A program made the position numbers and the translations under genes. 64,000 nucleotides of DNA from an uncultured Bacteroidales bacterium (GTDB taxonomy: Bacteria; Bacteroidota; Bacteroidia; Bacteroidales; Muribaculaceae): assembly GCA_902768435.1 (NCBI GenBank), contig CACXLJ010000007.1, forward strand, positions 1 through 64,000, read 5' to 3'. The notes beneath the pieces were generated by a model, which worked only from the letters and a program-made list of their open reading frames with translations, ran no database searches and was not told the origin of the DNA. Below, piece after piece: positions 24,849-34,917 of the stretch. Numbering within the stretch: the first letter of the stretch is position 1; each line of letters starts with the position of its first letter.

Positions 24849-25430
24849 ATGACAAATTCAATGAAATGGCTTGCAGCCGCAGTCCTGATGTTAGTGATGG
24901 CCTCACTCGGCTCGTGCAGTGACAACAAGAGCTATGCCGAGCAACTTGAAGACGAACGCCGCGCCTGCAACGCTTACCTCGCCAGCTTTGAGGTAATCAA
25001 CGAGATTCCAAAGGACACCGTGTTCCAGACCGGTGCTGATGCCCCCTTCTACCGCATTGACCCCGACGGTAATGTGTATATGCAAGTTATTAAGCCCGGA
25101 GACCGCAAGAACGACCGCGCCAAGACTTCGGAAACCATCTATTTCCGTTACACCCGCTACAACCTCACCTACTGGTACACCCAAGAGAAAGCGTGGATTG
25201 GCCAGGGCAATGCCGACGACATGAGTCTGGAGCCTTGCTACTTGAAGTATAACGACTTTTCGCTGCCCGCTTCAGCGCAATGGGGCTATGGACTGCAGTT
25301 GCCACTGGGCCTGCTGGGCGTGAACTGCGAGGTGAACCTGGTGATCAAGAGTCAGTTTGGCCTTGCCAACGAAATCAGCTATGTGACTCCGTTTGTGTAT
25401 CATGTGCGTTATTTCCACAGCAAAATCTAA
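24849..25430 (+). CDS. DUF4827-like lipoprotein
   Basis: The protein has 193 residues from the ATG at 24849; earlier in-frame codons would overlap nrnA and spoil the signal peptide. The signal peptide ends in the lipobox LGSC (Cys near 25). The mature part has a charged helix followed by a beta-rich domain with many aromatic residues (FRYTRYNLTYWYTQEKAW). I recognise it as a DUF4827-type protein, a Bacteroidota lipoprotein family that I recall being found near nrnA; its function is unknown, and a distant resemblance to FKBP-like folds has been suggested to me only by memory. It is followed after 40 bases by glmM. Confidence 0.75.
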   Translation: MTNSMKWLAAAVLMLVMASLGSCSDNKSYAEQLEDERRACNAYLASFEVINEIPKDTVFQTGADAPFYRIDPDGNVYMQVIKPGDRKNDRAKTSETIYFRYTRYNLTYWYTQEKAWIGQGNADDMSLEPCYLKYNDFSLPASAQWGYGLQLPLGLLGVNCEVNLVIKSQFGLANEISYVTPFVYHVRYFHSKI

Positions 25431-25470
25431 GTAAGCATTTATCAAAACAACAACTAACTATAGCAAAATT

Positions 25471-26856
25471 ATGTCATTAATAAAATCAATATCGGGCATT
25501 CGCGGCACCATAGGCGGCCCTGCAGGCGACGGACTCACGCCACTTGATGTGGTGAAGTTTACCAGTGCCTATGCCACCTTTATCAGGCGCAACACCACCA
25601 ACACAAGCAATGTGATTGTTGTGGGACGCGATGCACGACTCTCGGGCCGTATGGTGCTCGAACTCGTTACCGGAACCCTCATGGGCATGGGATTTGATGT
25701 GGTGAACATAGGCCTCGCCACTACCCCAACCACCGAACTGGCCGTTACCTGGGAGCATGCCTGCGGCGGCATCATCATCACCGCTTCGCACAACCCCAAG
25801 CAGTGGAATGCCTTGAAACTGCTCAACGACAAGGGAGAATTTCTCACCGATGAGCAAGGAAAAGAAGTGCTGCGCATTGCCGAGGCCGAAGACTTTGAAT
25901 ATGCCGATGTGGACCGTCTGGGACGCGAACAGAAGAACTACACCTGCCTGCGTCGCCACATTGAAGCCGTGAAGGCGCTGGAACTGGTGGATGTGGATGC
26001 CATCAGCAAGGCTAATTTTACCGTGGCCGTAGATGCCGTGAACTCGGTGGGCGGCATAGCAATTCCCAAGATGCTTGAGGCGCTGGGCGTGAAAAATGTG
26101 GTGAAACTCTTCTGCGACCCCACGGGCAACTTCGGTCACACGCCCGAACCCATTCCCGAAAACCTCACCGCCGTGAGCGACTACATGAAACGCGGCGAAG
26201 CCGATGTGGCATTTGTGGTTGACCCCGATGTTGACCGCCTGGCCATCATCATGGAGAACGGCGAATTCTTCGTTGAAGAATACACGCTTGTAGCAGTTGC
26301 CGACTATGTGCTGCAGCACACTCCAGGCTCGACGGTGAGCAACCTGTCGTCGTCGCGCGCGCTTCGTGATGTTACGATGAAGCACGGTTGCCAGTACACT
26401 GCCGCCGCTGTGGGCGAAGTGAATGTGACCACCGAGATGCGCCGCACAGGTGCCGTGATAGGCGGCGAGGGCAATGGCGGCGTGATTTATCCCGCCCTGC
26501 ACTATGGCCGCGACGCGCTGGTGGGTGTGGCACTCTTCCTCACGCTACTTGCCAAGAGCGGCATGAAGGTGAGCGAACTCAAGAAGACCTATCCGCAATA
26601 CAGCATAGCCAAGACCAAACTGGAACTGAAACCTGAGATGGATGTGGATGCCATTCTCGAGGCAGTGAAGCAGCATTATGCTGGCGAGAACCTCACCACC
26701 ATCGACGGCGTGAAGATTGACTTTGCCGACGGCTGGGTGCACCTGCGCAAGAGCAACACCGAACCCATCATACGCATCTACAGCGAAGCGCACACCATGG
26801 ACGAAGCCCAGCAACTGGGCGAAACGGTGAAGCAGATTGTGCTCAAACTCGTGTAA
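25471..26856 (+). CDS. glmM: phosphoglucosamine mutase (alpha-D-phosphohexomutase)
   Basis: The protein has 461 residues. It interconverts glucosamine-6-phosphate and glucosamine-1-phosphate on the way to UDP-GlcNAc for peptidoglycan and lipid A. Signs are the N-terminal SGIRGTIGG motif, the phosphoserine loop TASHNPKQWNALK near residue 107, the metal-binding DPDVDRLA near 251, GEGNGGV near 332 (sugar binding) and RKSNTEPIIRIYSE at the C-terminus (phosphate binding). Bacteroidota enzymes of this clade are named glmM or phosphomannomutase; I favour glmM on the SGIRGT start. It lies between the lipoprotein gene and valS, all in the same direction. Confidence 0.88.
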   Translation: MSLIKSISGIRGTIGGPAGDGLTPLDVVKFTSAYATFIRRNTTNTSNVIVVGRDARLSGRMVLELVTGTLMGMGFDVVNIGLATTPTTELAVTWEHACGGIIITASHNPKQWNALKLLNDKGEFLTDEQGKEVLRIAEAEDFEYADVDRLGREQKNYTCLRRHIEAVKALELVDVDAISKANFTVAVDAVNSVGGIAIPKMLEALGVKNVVKLFCDPTGNFGHTPEPIPENLTAVSDYMKRGEADVAFVVDPDVDRLAIIMENGEFFVEEYTLVAVADYVLQHTPGSTVSNLSSSRALRDVTMKHGCQYTAAAVGEVNVTTEMRRTGAVIGGEGNGGVIYPALHYGRDALVGVALFLTLLAKSGMKVSELKKTYPQYSIAKTKLELKPEMDVDAILEAVKQHYAGENLTTIDGVKIDFADGWVHLRKSNTEPIIRIYSEAHTMDEAQQLGETVKQIVLKLV

Positions 26857-26910
26857 AACAGTCAGCATCATATTTACGAAACAAACTAATAAATACATAT
26901 ATAATTTATT

Positions 26911-29607
26911 ATGAATACTTTAGCAACAAAGTACGACCCTAAGGCGGTTGAAGACAAATGGTACAAATACTGGGAGGAACATGACCTGTTCAAGTCCACC
27001 CCCGACGAACGCGAACCCTACACCATCGTCATTCCGCCGCCCAATGTGACGGGTGTGCTTCACATGGGCCACATGCTCAACAACACCATACAGGATATCC
27101 TCATTCGCCACGCACGCATGGAGGGCAAGAATGCCCTGTGGGTGCCCGGCACCGACCACGCTAGCATCGCTACCGAGGCCAAGGTGGTGAAACGCCTTGC
27201 CGAACAAGGCATCAAGAAGCGCGACCTCACTCGCGAGCAGTTCCTGGAGCATGCGTGGGCCTGGACTCACGAGCACGGCGGCATCATCTTGCAACAGCTG
27301 CGCAAACTGGGCGCCTCGTGCGACTGGAGCCGCACCGCCTTCACGATGGACGAAACACGCAGTGCGAGCGTGCTCAAGGTGTTCGTTGATCTCTACGAGA
27401 AAGGCTACATCTACCGCGGCCTGCGCATGGTGAACTGGGACCCCAAGGCCCAGACAGCCCTGAGCAACGAGGAGGTGATTTATCACGACGAGAAGAGCAA
27501 ACTCTACTACTTGAAATACTATGTGGCCGACGACGACCTCACCGGCGAGACCGGTCAGGAAGGCGAAGTGGTGCACCGCGATGAGCAGGGCCGCCGCTAT
27601 GCCGTGGTGGCTACTACCCGCCCCGAGACCATCATGGGCGACACAGCCATGTGCATCAACCCCAAGGATCCCAAGAACCAGTGGTTGCGTGGCAAAAAGG
27701 TGATTGTGCCGCTCGTGAACCGCGTGATTCCCGTCATCGAAGACCACTATGTGGAGATTGAGTTCGGTACCGGTTGTCTGAAGGTGACACCCGCGCACGA
27801 CCCCAACGACTACATGCTGGGCAAGACGCACAACCTGGACAGCATCGATATATTCAATCCCGACGCCACAATCAGCACCGAGTCGCCCCTGTATGTGGGC
27901 ATGGACCGCATGGAGTGCCGCAAGGTGATTGCCCGCGACCTAGAGGAAGCCGGTCTGATGGAGAAGGTGGAGGACTATGAGAACAAGGTGGGATATAGCG
28001 AACGCAATCCCGATACAGCCGTGGAACCTCGCCTGTGCAAGCAGTGGTTCTTGAAGATGAAACATTTTGCCGAAGTAGTGCTGCCCCCGGTGATGAACGA
28101 CGAAATCAAGTTCTTCCCGCCCAAGTACAAGAACATCTATAAGGTGTGGATGGAGGGCATCCAGGACTGGTGCATCAGCCGCCAGTTGTGGTGGGGACAT
28201 CGCATTCCCGCCTGGTTCCTGCCCACCGATGACCCCGAGAACGAGGTGTTTGTGGTTGCTCTGAACGAAGAAGAAGCACTGGAGAAAGCTCGCAAGATGC
28301 CAGGATATGAGAATATCACCGCCAGCGACCTGCACCACGACGACAATGCGCTCGACACCTGGTTCAGTTCGTGGCTGTGGCCCATCTCGCTGTTCGATGG
28401 CATCAACAATCCCGGCAACGAGGAAATGAAATACTACTACCCCACCAGCGACCTGGTGACCGCCCCCGACATCATCTTCTTCTGGGTGGCACGCATGATT
28501 ATGGCAGGCTATGAATTTGTGGGCGAAATGCCGTTCCGCAATGTGTATTTCACCGGTCTGGTACGCGACAAGTTGGGCCGCAAGATGTCGAAATCGCTGG
28601 GCAACAGCCCCGACCCGCTGATGCTCATCGACAAGTTTGGCGCCGACGGCGTGCGCATGGGCATGATGCTCAGCGCTCCTGCAGGCAACGACATCCTCTT
28701 CGACGAGGCACTGTGCGAGCAAGGCCGCAATTTCAACAACAAGATTTGGAACGCCTTCCGTCTGGTGAAAGGATGGGAAGTGGCCGACATCGAACAGCCC
28801 GAGCACAGCCGTCTGGCCGTGGAATGGTTCCACAGTGTGCTCGACGCAACACTGGCCGAGGTGAAGGACCTCTTCACCAAGTTCCGTCTCAACGAGGCGC
28901 TCATGGCCATCTACCGTCTGTTCTGGGAAGAGTTCTCGGCCTGGTATCTCGAAATCGTGAAACCTGCCTATCAAAAGCCCATCGATGCCAAGACGATGGA
29001 TGCCACGCTCTACTTCTTCGACACCCTGCTGCGTCTGCTGCACCCCTTCATGCCCTTCATCACTGAAGAGCTGTGGCAGCACATCAGCGAGCGCAAGGAT
29101 GGCGAGAGCATCATGTATGCCCGCATTCCCGAGCCTGGCACGCCCGACGAGGCACTGCTCAAAGCCATGGCCGAGGCCAAGGAGATTGTGGCCGGTGTGC
29201 GTAGCGTGCGCTTGAGCAAGAATATCCCCAACAAGACCGCCATGCAACTCAACATCGTGGGCAAGTGGACCAATCCGCTGAAAGCCATCATCAGCAAGGT
29301 GGCTGTGCTCGACGAGGTGAACGAAGTGGAAGCCAAAGATCCCACGGCAGCCTCGTTCATGGTGGGCACCACCGAGTTTGCCGTGCCATTGAGCGGCAGC
29401 ATCGATGTGGAGGAGGAACTCAAGAAACTTGAGGCCGAACTTCAGTATGCTCGCGGTTTCCTCGCCACCGTCGAGAAGAAACTGAGCAACGAGCGCTTCG
29501 TGGCCAATGCACCCGAGGCCGTTGTGGCTGGCGAACGCAAGAAACAGAGCGATGCCCTCTCGAAGATCCAGACCCTCGAAGAGAGCATCAAGGCCCTCAA
29601 GGGATAA
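26911..29607 (+). CDS. valS: valyl-tRNA synthetase
   Basis: The protein has 898 residues and is a class I synthetase that charges tRNA-Val and edits misactivated threonine. The HIGH-type motif is in [15 protein letters not shown] (near 45), the editing CP1 domain spans about 190-360 and contains [12 protein letters not shown], the KMSKS motif is in [14 protein letters not shown] (near 555), then the anticodon-binding domain and a C-terminal coiled coil from about residue 830 (many Glu, Lys, Leu). Length is normal. A strong terminator follows at 29661. Confidence 0.97.
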   Translation: MNTLATKYDPKAVEDKWYKYWEEHDLFKSTPDEREPYTIVIPPPNVTGVLHMGHMLNNTIQDILIRHARMEGKNALWVPGTDHASIATEAKVVKRLAEQGIKKRDLTREQFLEHAWAWTHEHGGIILQQLRKLGASCDWSRTAFTMDETRSASVLKVFVDLYEKGYIYRGLRMVNWDPKAQTALSNEEVIYHDEKSKLYYLKYYVADDDLTGETGQEGEVVHRDEQGRRYAVVATTRPETIMGDTAMCINPKDPKNQWLRGKKVIVPLVNRVIPVIEDHYVEIEFGTGCLKVTPAHDPNDYMLGKTHNLDSIDIFNPDATISTESPLYVGMDRMECRKVIARDLEEAGLMEKVEDYENKVGYSERNPDTAVEPRLCKQWFLKMKHFAEVVLPPVMNDEIKFFPPKYKNIYKVWMEGIQDWCISRQLWWGHRIPAWFLPTDDPENEVFVVALNEEEALEKARKMPGYENITASDLHHDDNALDTWFSSWLWPISLFDGINNPGNEEMKYYYPTSDLVTAPDIIFFWVARMIMAGYEFVGEMPFRNVYFTGLVRDKLGRKMSKSLGNSPDPLMLIDKFGADGVRMGMMLSAPAGNDILFDEALCEQGRNFNNKIWNAFRLVKGWEVADIEQPEHSRLAVEWFHSVLDATLAEVKDLFTKFRLNEALMAIYRLFWEEFSAWYLEIVKPAYQKPIDAKTMDATLYFFDTLLRLLHPFMPFITEELWQHISERKDGESIMYARIPEPGTPDEALLKAMAEAKEIVAGVRSVRLSKNIPNKTAMQLNIVGKWTNPLKAIISKVAVLDEVNEVEAKDPTAASFMVGTTEFAVPLSGSIDVEEELKKLEAELQYARGFLATVEKKLSNERFVANAPEAVVAGERKKQSDALSKIQTLEESIKALKG

Positions 29608-29660
29608 TCCCAAATTGGCCGTTAGACCGAAAAGGTTTGTAATTCAACCAAACCCAACAA

Positions 29661-29697
29661 AGAGGGGCGCCTCCATCAGGAAGCGCCCCTCTCTTGT
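29661..29697 (+). terminator. valS terminator
   Basis: A 10-base perfect stem AGAGGGGCGC (29661-29670) and GCGCCCCTCT (29683-29692), loop 12, followed by TTGTATC. It may also serve the convergent gene at 29735-30112. Confidence 0.8.
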
Positions 29698-29734
29698 ATC
29701 TATCATTATCACCCGAATGTGATGTGGTTACTCA

Positions 29735-30112
29735 TTAGTTGACTTTGCGCACCTTGACTTTAGAAGTGCGGAACCACGAAGCATTAGAGCGGTGGATGAG
29801 AAAGTCGATCTTGCGGTGACCGCCCATCTTGTCTTTCACCACCCACTTGCCATTGAGCTGAGGCATGGTTTCGCTTGTGACCTCGATGGTGTCGTTGATA
29901 TTGAAGCCAGCACGATACATGTCGCGCGACAGTGCCACCCAGCGAATCTCCTGATTCTTGAGCTTTGTGCGATCGATGTAGTCGCCACTTGCAGTGCGGC
30001 CGCCGGCACCCGACGAACCTGGATAATAATAGGAGGCCAAGAGGGTGTATTCATCTCCCGCCCATGCCGTGAAGGCCATGATTGATATGAGTAAAAACAG
30101 TATCTTTTTCAT
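29735..30112 (-). CDS. small exported RlpA/3D-like double-psi barrel protein
   Basis: The protein has 125 residues from the ATG at 30112, which opens a signal peptide (1-18, ending TAWA); an upstream extension to 30202 would run through the promoter and is rejected. The mature part looks like a 3D/RlpA-type domain: YYYPGSSGAGGRTASGDYID near the start, RWVALSRDM in the middle and DKMGGHRKIDFLI at the end, with the conserved Asp pair. Such domains act on or bind peptidoglycan glycans. It is only the domain, with no LysM or SPOR part. Its promoter is at 30169-30176. Confidence 0.75.
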   Translation of the reverse strand: MKKILFLLISIMAFTAWAGDEYTLLASYYYPGSSGAGGRTASGDYIDRTKLKNQEIRWVALSRDMYRAGFNINDTIEVTSETMPQLNGKWVVKDKMGGHRKIDFLIHRSNASWFRTSKVKVRKVN

Positions 30113-30168
30113 TGTTCTTTTCACGATTGTAGACGTTAATAATTGTAATATTTTTTGCTTTGATTCTG

Positions 30169-30176
30169 CAAAGATA
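30169..30176 (-). promoter_or_regulatory. -7 element for the RlpA-like gene
   Basis: TATCTTTG on the minus strand, 57 bases before the chosen ATG, supports the shorter reading frame. A leader of about 50 bases results. Confidence 0.6.
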
Positions 30177-30254
30177 TGATATCTAATTGAGAATGAACAC
30201 ATTTATTCATTCTTTAACGCGTTTGTTAAAGAATGTTTCGTCACAATTTGCCTG

Positions 30255-30294
30255 CAAAAAAGAACTCAGCCCTTGCCGAGATGCAAGAGCTGAG
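30255..30294 (-). terminator. terminator of the tyrosine autokinase gene
   Basis: On the minus strand CTCAGC..TTGC pairs across a 6-base loop with GCAA..GCTGAG (30265-30294), followed by TTCTTTTTTG. It lies about 48 bases after the kinase stop. Confidence 0.75.
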
Positions 30295-30341
30295 TGATGA
30301 TAAAAAGCAATGAAGCTCGTGAGAATAACCGTCCAAAAGGG

Positions 30342-32771
30342 TTAAGAACGATTCTTCTTGAACTTGTTGAGCAACGACTTGAACAAGCCAGGTTTCTCGT
30401 CGTCCTCCTTGCTGTAGCCGTAGCCGTAACCGTAGCCGTAGCCATAACCGTAGCCATAACCATAGCCATAACCATAGCCATAGCGTTTGTTGTTGACCTT
30501 CATGTCGTTGAGGAGAATTGACACATTCTTGATCTTGCCATCTTCGGACATGTGCTCAAGGTCGGACAGGAATCGGCGGTCGATTTTGCCGTCACGCATC
30601 ACATAGATGGTGAGGTCGACATGGCGGTTGATGATGGAAGCATCGGCGATAAGGCCATAAGGCACAGTGTCGAGCACGATATAATCGTAATGCTTGCGCA
30701 GTTCCTCGATTAGTCGGGCAAAGCGCTTTGACATGAGCAGATTGGTTGGGTTGGGAGGAATGGCACCCACGCACATGACATCGAGATTATCACTGATGTA
30801 TCCCTTGACTACCAGGCTCTCGATGTCGTCTTCCTTCCCTGAGAGGTAAGTGCTCACGCCACGGCCACTATTCTCGAGCTGCATGTACTCGGAGAAGCGG
30901 CCCTTGCGCAAGTCAAGGTCAACTGCAATGACCCGCTTTTCGGCATAGGCAAATGTGAGCGCGAGGTTGATGGCCACGAAACTCTTGCCCTCGCCCGCCA
31001 TGGTCGAGGTCATTTGCAGTACAATGCCTTCGCCTTCACGCTCGTGAACCACATAGTCGAGATTGTTGCGCACAATGCGCAGGGCCTCGGTTATGCGATC
31101 GTGGCCGTTCTCGGTGACAACGATTTCCTTGTCCTTCTGGTCGCCGCGTTTCTCGGGCAAGTCGCCAATGATGGGCAAGCCGCAGTTCTGCTCCACATCG
31201 CCGCGGGTGTGCACCATGGTATCGAGCGATTTAATCCAGTAAATGGCAAAGAGCACAAGTGCCGGCAACAACAGACCCAACAGCAGACCGGTGCTCATGA
31301 TTTTTGATGGCACGGGGGCAATTTGTCCAGTAGAGACGGCTTTCTCGATGACCTTGGCGTTGGGCTCGGTGATGGCGAGCTGCAGCGCATTCTCTTCACG
31401 CTTGTTGAGCAGGTAAAGATAGAGCTGTTCCTTGATTTGCTGCTGGCGAGTGACCTGTGTGAGAGCTTTCTCGTGCGATGGCACAGCCGTCATGCTGCTG
31501 GTGGCGCGTCCCTCTTGCGAACGGGCATTTGACACCTGCATGCGCAACGAGTTGAGGTAGGTGGTCAATGAGCTGATGATCGTGTTGCGCATCGATGACA
31601 GAGAATTGGTGAGTTCAATCATCACGGGATTCTCGGTGCTCGATGTGGCGGCAATCTTCTGATACTTGAGCATTGCCTCGTTATACTGTGCAATCTGGCT
31701 CTCGATACCCGTGTTGGCAATACCCGTGTTGCTGGGGATGAGTTCGTTGCCGCTCATGCGGCTCACATATTGCAGGATTTCGTTGGCCAGGCTGTATTGC
31801 ATATTGGCATTGTTGGCATTCTCGGCCATGCGCACGCCGGTGCTCGGGTCGCTGAACATGGTGGCATTCACCGAACCCACCTTGAGCTGGGCCACCTTGC
31901 TGTCGACACCGCTCAAGTCCTCGGCGATGGTCACGATACGGTCGGAAATGAATGCCTCGGTGCTGCGTGCCACGCGGTTCTTGTCGTTGATGGCATCCTG
32001 AATATAGACTGCGATGAGTGCATTGAGGATGTCGGTTGCCAGTCGGGGGTTGTCGCAGGTCATGGTGAGACGGAGCACATCGGTGTACTTCTCGGGCGAC
32101 TCGGCAGTGAGGTGTGCCTTGTAGGCCACAGCGGCGTCGTGAATGGTCTTCACCCTCACAATCACCTGGAAATCTTTGTGGTGATCGGTGAACTTCTGGG
32201 TCTTGGTGATGGCAATGGGGCCAAACGCCGTGTTCACCTTGTTGCCAAACTTCGCCTTAGTCCAGGGACCATCGTTGATTTTGAATTCCAGATTGTTGCC
32301 GCCCTTGGGCACCACAGTCATGGTGAAGGGTGTGGTGATTTCGCGAAGCGGAGTGATTTGCAGGGGCGATGTCTTGTAACTGTTCACATCGCGCAAATAC
32401 ACATGACCATAGTACTGGATGTTGAGTCCCAGCTGGTTCACCACCTCTTCCATGAGTTCGGTAGAGGTAATCTTGTAGATTTCATTGGGGATGAAATTGG
32501 AAGCCGGGGTTATGCCCAGGTCAGAAAACACCTGCGACTGGCTACCAGTTGACTTGCTGGTGCTGGTAGTGAGCAGGATGAGCGCCTGAGAGCGGTATTG
32601 CTGAATTTGCGACTTGCTGTAGAGATAAGCAAGCGAACCGCAAATGATGATGGAAATCACAAACCAATACCAATTACGGAGACACGCCATCAAGAACTCC
32701 TTAATCTGGACGCCAGTGTTTGAGTTTTTGCGCGTAGTTTTTTTCACGCCTTCTTCAATGATTTCTTGCAT
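30342..32771 (-). CDS. Wzc-like polysaccharide co-polymerase / tyrosine autokinase
   Basis: The protein has 809 residues. The N-terminal Wzz-type chain-length domain is bounded by helices near 30-55 and about 500-520 (GLLLGLLLPALVLFAIYW), with a long coiled coil between. The cytoplasmic BY-kinase domain has Walker A MAGEGKSFVAINLAL near 594, Walker A' VIAVDLDLRKG, and Walker B YDYIVLDTVPYG. The C-terminus carries about ten Gly-Tyr repeats, the autophosphorylation cluster, then SKEDDEKPG and a basic end. These proteins control capsule or exopolysaccharide length and export. No export or glycosyltransferase cluster is adjacent, so its partner locus is elsewhere. A Bacteroidota -7 box (32844-32851) precedes it. 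Confidence 0.92.
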   Translation of the reverse strand: MQEIIEEGVKKTTRKNSNTGVQIKEFLMACLRNWYWFVISIIICGSLAYLYSKSQIQQYRSQALILLTTSTSKSTGSQSQVFSDLGITPASNFIPNEIYKITSTELMEEVVNQLGLNIQYYGHVYLRDVNSYKTSPLQITPLREITTPFTMTVVPKGGNNLEFKINDGPWTKAKFGNKVNTAFGPIAITKTQKFTDHHKDFQVIVRVKTIHDAAVAYKAHLTAESPEKYTDVLRLTMTCDNPRLATDILNALIAVYIQDAINDKNRVARSTEAFISDRIVTIAEDLSGVDSKVAQLKVGSVNATMFSDPSTGVRMAENANNANMQYSLANEILQYVSRMSGNELIPSNTGIANTGIESQIAQYNEAMLKYQKIAATSSTENPVMIELTNSLSSMRNTIISSLTTYLNSLRMQVSNARSQEGRATSSMTAVPSHEKALTQVTRQQQIKEQLYLYLLNKREENALQLAITEPNAKVIEKAVSTGQIAPVPSKIMSTGLLLGLLLPALVLFAIYWIKSLDTMVHTRGDVEQNCGLPIIGDLPEKRGDQKDKEIVVTENGHDRITEALRIVRNNLDYVVHEREGEGIVLQMTSTMAGEGKSFVAINLALTFAYAEKRVIAVDLDLRKGRFSEYMQLENSGRGVSTYLSGKEDDIESLVVKGYISDNLDVMCVGAIPPNPTNLLMSKRFARLIEELRKHYDYIVLDTVPYGLIADASIINRHVDLTIYVMRDGKIDRRFLSDLEHMSEDGKIKNVSILLNDMKVNNKRYGYGYGYGYGYGYGYGYGYGYGYSKEDDEKPGLFKSLLNKFKKNRS
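30413..30485 (-). repeat. 6-bp coding repeat for the Gly-Tyr tail
   Basis: About ten tandem hexamers (GGCTAC, GGTTAC, GGCTAT, GGTTAT on the coding strand) encode the Gly-Tyr tail. Gain or loss of a unit would keep the reading frame and change the number of phosphorylatable tyrosines. Confidence 0.9.
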
Positions 32772-32843
32772 ATCGGGTGTAGTTTATGTTTCAAAAAATG
32801 AGCTTCACGGGGACAAAACCCCAAACTAACTATTTTAATCGTG

Positions 32844-32851
32844 CAAAGGTA
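32844..32851 (-). promoter_or_regulatory. -7 element of the autokinase gene
   Basis: TACCTTTG on the minus strand, 72 bases before the start; the -33 match is poor. The remaining gap to 33254 is AT-rich with no gene that I can support. Confidence 0.5.
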
Positions 32852-33170
32852 GTGATAAATTTTGGCTTTACAGTTATAAAATGAGCAAAAAGTGCGACAG
32901 AAAACCACAAGTGACTGTTCGAGTGCAAAAAAACCGTAAAACGGGAATTTGTAAAAAAATGTTTTTTTAGCGACTTGCGGGCAAAAAAAGCGATTTTTTC
33001 AAGAAAAACGCGCAAAACAAAGGAGTGTGCGTTTTTGTTTTATTAACAATCCGGACACGATATGGAGTATATTTACGACAGTTTAACTTTTGGCCGATTT
33101 TTTAAAAGAAATTAACTTGATATTCACATTATTAATGTTTTCTAGTCCAAAAAAAGGTACTAATTTTGGC

Positions 33171-33178
33171 GCGGTATT
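33171..33178 (+). promoter_or_regulatory. possible -7 element for inositol-phosphate synthase
   Basis: TAATTTTG lies 76 bases before the start codon of the synthase gene, with no clear -33 element upstream. The leader of about 70 bases shows no riboswitch that I recognise. Confidence 0.4.
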
Positions 33179-33254
33179 TCTCCATTTGTAGAGCGAGAGT
33201 ATACCATTATTAAATTAGAATATCAACCAATTAAAGTTTATACTACTTAGAGTT

Positions 33255-34562
33255 ATGACAAATTCAAACACAAAACCCGCTACCGGTAAGTTAGGTATTA
33301 TGGTAGTTGGACTCGGTGCCGTGAGCACAACCTTCATGACAGGCGTTATGATGACCCGCAAAGGGCTGACCAAGCCCGTAGGTTCGATGACACAATACGA
33401 CAAGATTCGTATTGGTCGCGGTGCCGACAAGAAGTATCTGCACTATAAAGACATTGTTCCTATTGCAGACTTGAACGATATTGAATTCGCTGCATGGGAT
33501 GTATTCCCCGTAAATGCCTATGAATCGGCCATGAGCGCAAATGTGCTGAAAGAGAAAGATATTGAACCCGTAAAAGACGAGCTGCTCAAGATTAAGCCCA
33601 TGAAGGCCGCTTTTGACAAGAACTATGCAAAGCGCCTTGACGGCGACAACATCATGCATGGCGCAACCCGTTGGGAAATGGTAGAAAACCTGCGTGCCGA
33701 CATCCGCAACTTCAAAAAGGAGAAAGGTGTTGACCGCGTTGTGGTTCTCTGGGCCGCTTCTACCGAAATCTATGTAGCTCCCGACATGAAGTATCATGGC
33801 ACAATCGAAGCCCTCGAGGCAGCCATGAAGGCCGACAACAAAGAACAGATTGCTCCCTCGATGTGCTATGCTTATGCAGCTCTGAAGGAGAACGCTCCCT
33901 TCATCATGGGTGCTCCTAACACCACCGTCGACATTCCCGCTATGTGGGATCTCGCCGAGGAGACTAAGGTGCCCATCGCAGGCAAGGACTTCAAAACAGG
34001 CCAAACACTGGTTAAGTCGGGCTTCGCTCCCATCATTGGCACCCGTTGCCTGGGTCTGAGCGGCTGGTTCTCGACCAACATTCTGGGTAACCGCGACGGT
34101 CTGGTGCTCGATGAGCCCGCCAACTTCCGCACCAAGGAGGTGAGCAAGCTGTCGACACTCGAGTCAATCCTCGTTGAGGAAGACCAACCCGACCTCTACA
34201 CCAACTACTTCCACAAAGTGCGCATCAACTACTATCCGCCTCGCGACGACAACAAGGAAGGCTGGGACAACATCGACATCTTCGGCTGGATGGGCTATCC
34301 CATGCAGATCAAGATCAACTTCCTGTGCCGCGACTCTATCCTTGCTGCTCCCTTGTGCCTTGACCTGTGTCTGCTCATCGACCTGGCTCACCGTGCCGGC
34401 CGTTATGGCACACAGCGCTTCTTGAGCTTCTTCCTCAAGAGCCCGATGCACGACTACACCAAGGACGAAGTTCCCGTGAACCACCTGTTCCAGCAGTATG
34501 TGATGCTGAAGAACGCGATTCGCGAAATGGGTGGCTACGAGGCCGACGAAGAAATCGACTAA
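33255..34562 (+). CDS. myo-inositol-1-phosphate synthase
   Basis: The protein has 435 residues. It converts glucose-6-phosphate to 1L-myo-inositol-1-phosphate with NAD, the committed step to inositol lipids. The NAD-binding fold begins with GIMVVGLGAVSTTFM near residue 14; the core includes VVLWAASTEIYV, SGFAPIIGTRCLGLSGWFS and KINFLCRDSILAAPLCLDL (catalytic lid). It is of the length seen in Bacteroidota and shorter than yeast Ino1. It is transcribed alone with a strong terminator (34593). The genes that could use its product lie about 8 kb away at 42880-46207. Confidence 0.93.
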   Translation: MTNSNTKPATGKLGIMVVGLGAVSTTFMTGVMMTRKGLTKPVGSMTQYDKIRIGRGADKKYLHYKDIVPIADLNDIEFAAWDVFPVNAYESAMSANVLKEKDIEPVKDELLKIKPMKAAFDKNYAKRLDGDNIMHGATRWEMVENLRADIRNFKKEKGVDRVVVLWAASTEIYVAPDMKYHGTIEALEAAMKADNKEQIAPSMCYAYAALKENAPFIMGAPNTTVDIPAMWDLAEETKVPIAGKDFKTGQTLVKSGFAPIIGTRCLGLSGWFSTNILGNRDGLVLDEPANFRTKEVSKLSTLESILVEEDQPDLYTNYFHKVRINYYPPRDDNKEGWDNIDIFGWMGYPMQIKINFLCRDSILAAPLCLDLCLLIDLAHRAGRYGTQRFLSFFLKSPMHDYTKDEVPVNHLFQQYVMLKNAIREMGGYEADEEID

Positions 34563-34592
34563 ACAAACGATTTGTTTTCATAATCATCAAGA

Positions 34593-34627
34593 AAGAATCC
34601 TGCGGTGAATGCCGCAGGATTCTTTTG
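34593..34627 (+). terminator. terminator of inositol-phosphate synthase
   Basis: A perfect 13-base stem AAGAATCCTGCGG / CCGCAGGATTCTT with loop TGAATG, followed by TTG. The rest of the gap to 34917 holds only the promoter at 34865. Confidence 0.9.
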
Positions 34628-34864
34628 TGTCTATACCCAAAACGGAATCGGACTATATGATTAAGACAATCTTAATATAAGGTATGGGTTAAAAAACTTT
34701 TTCGAGTTATTAATTAAAAATTTGCACACCTTATCCTTAGTCCATTCTCCCGTCGTGACAGTCAAACAAAGCTGGGAGGCAAAACATCAAGAATATTCCC
34801 ACATTGCATGATTAGCCTTGAAGATGACAAAAACGTGACATTAAATTAATTGTAATCCATATAG

Positions 34865-34895
34865 TTGCTTCTGAAACTAAAAATGATTATCTTTG
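34865..34895 (+). promoter_or_regulatory. promoter of the kinase pair
   Basis: TTG (34865-34867), 20 bases, TATCTTTG (34888-34895), 22 bases before the ATG at 34918. Confidence 0.75.
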
Positions 34896-34917
34896 CATTC
34901 ATACTATAAAGTAGTTA

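Noticed and set aside
30113-30202. Longer N-terminus for the RlpA-like protein
   Set aside because: It would cross the promoter element at 30169 and precede a good signal peptide starting at 30112.
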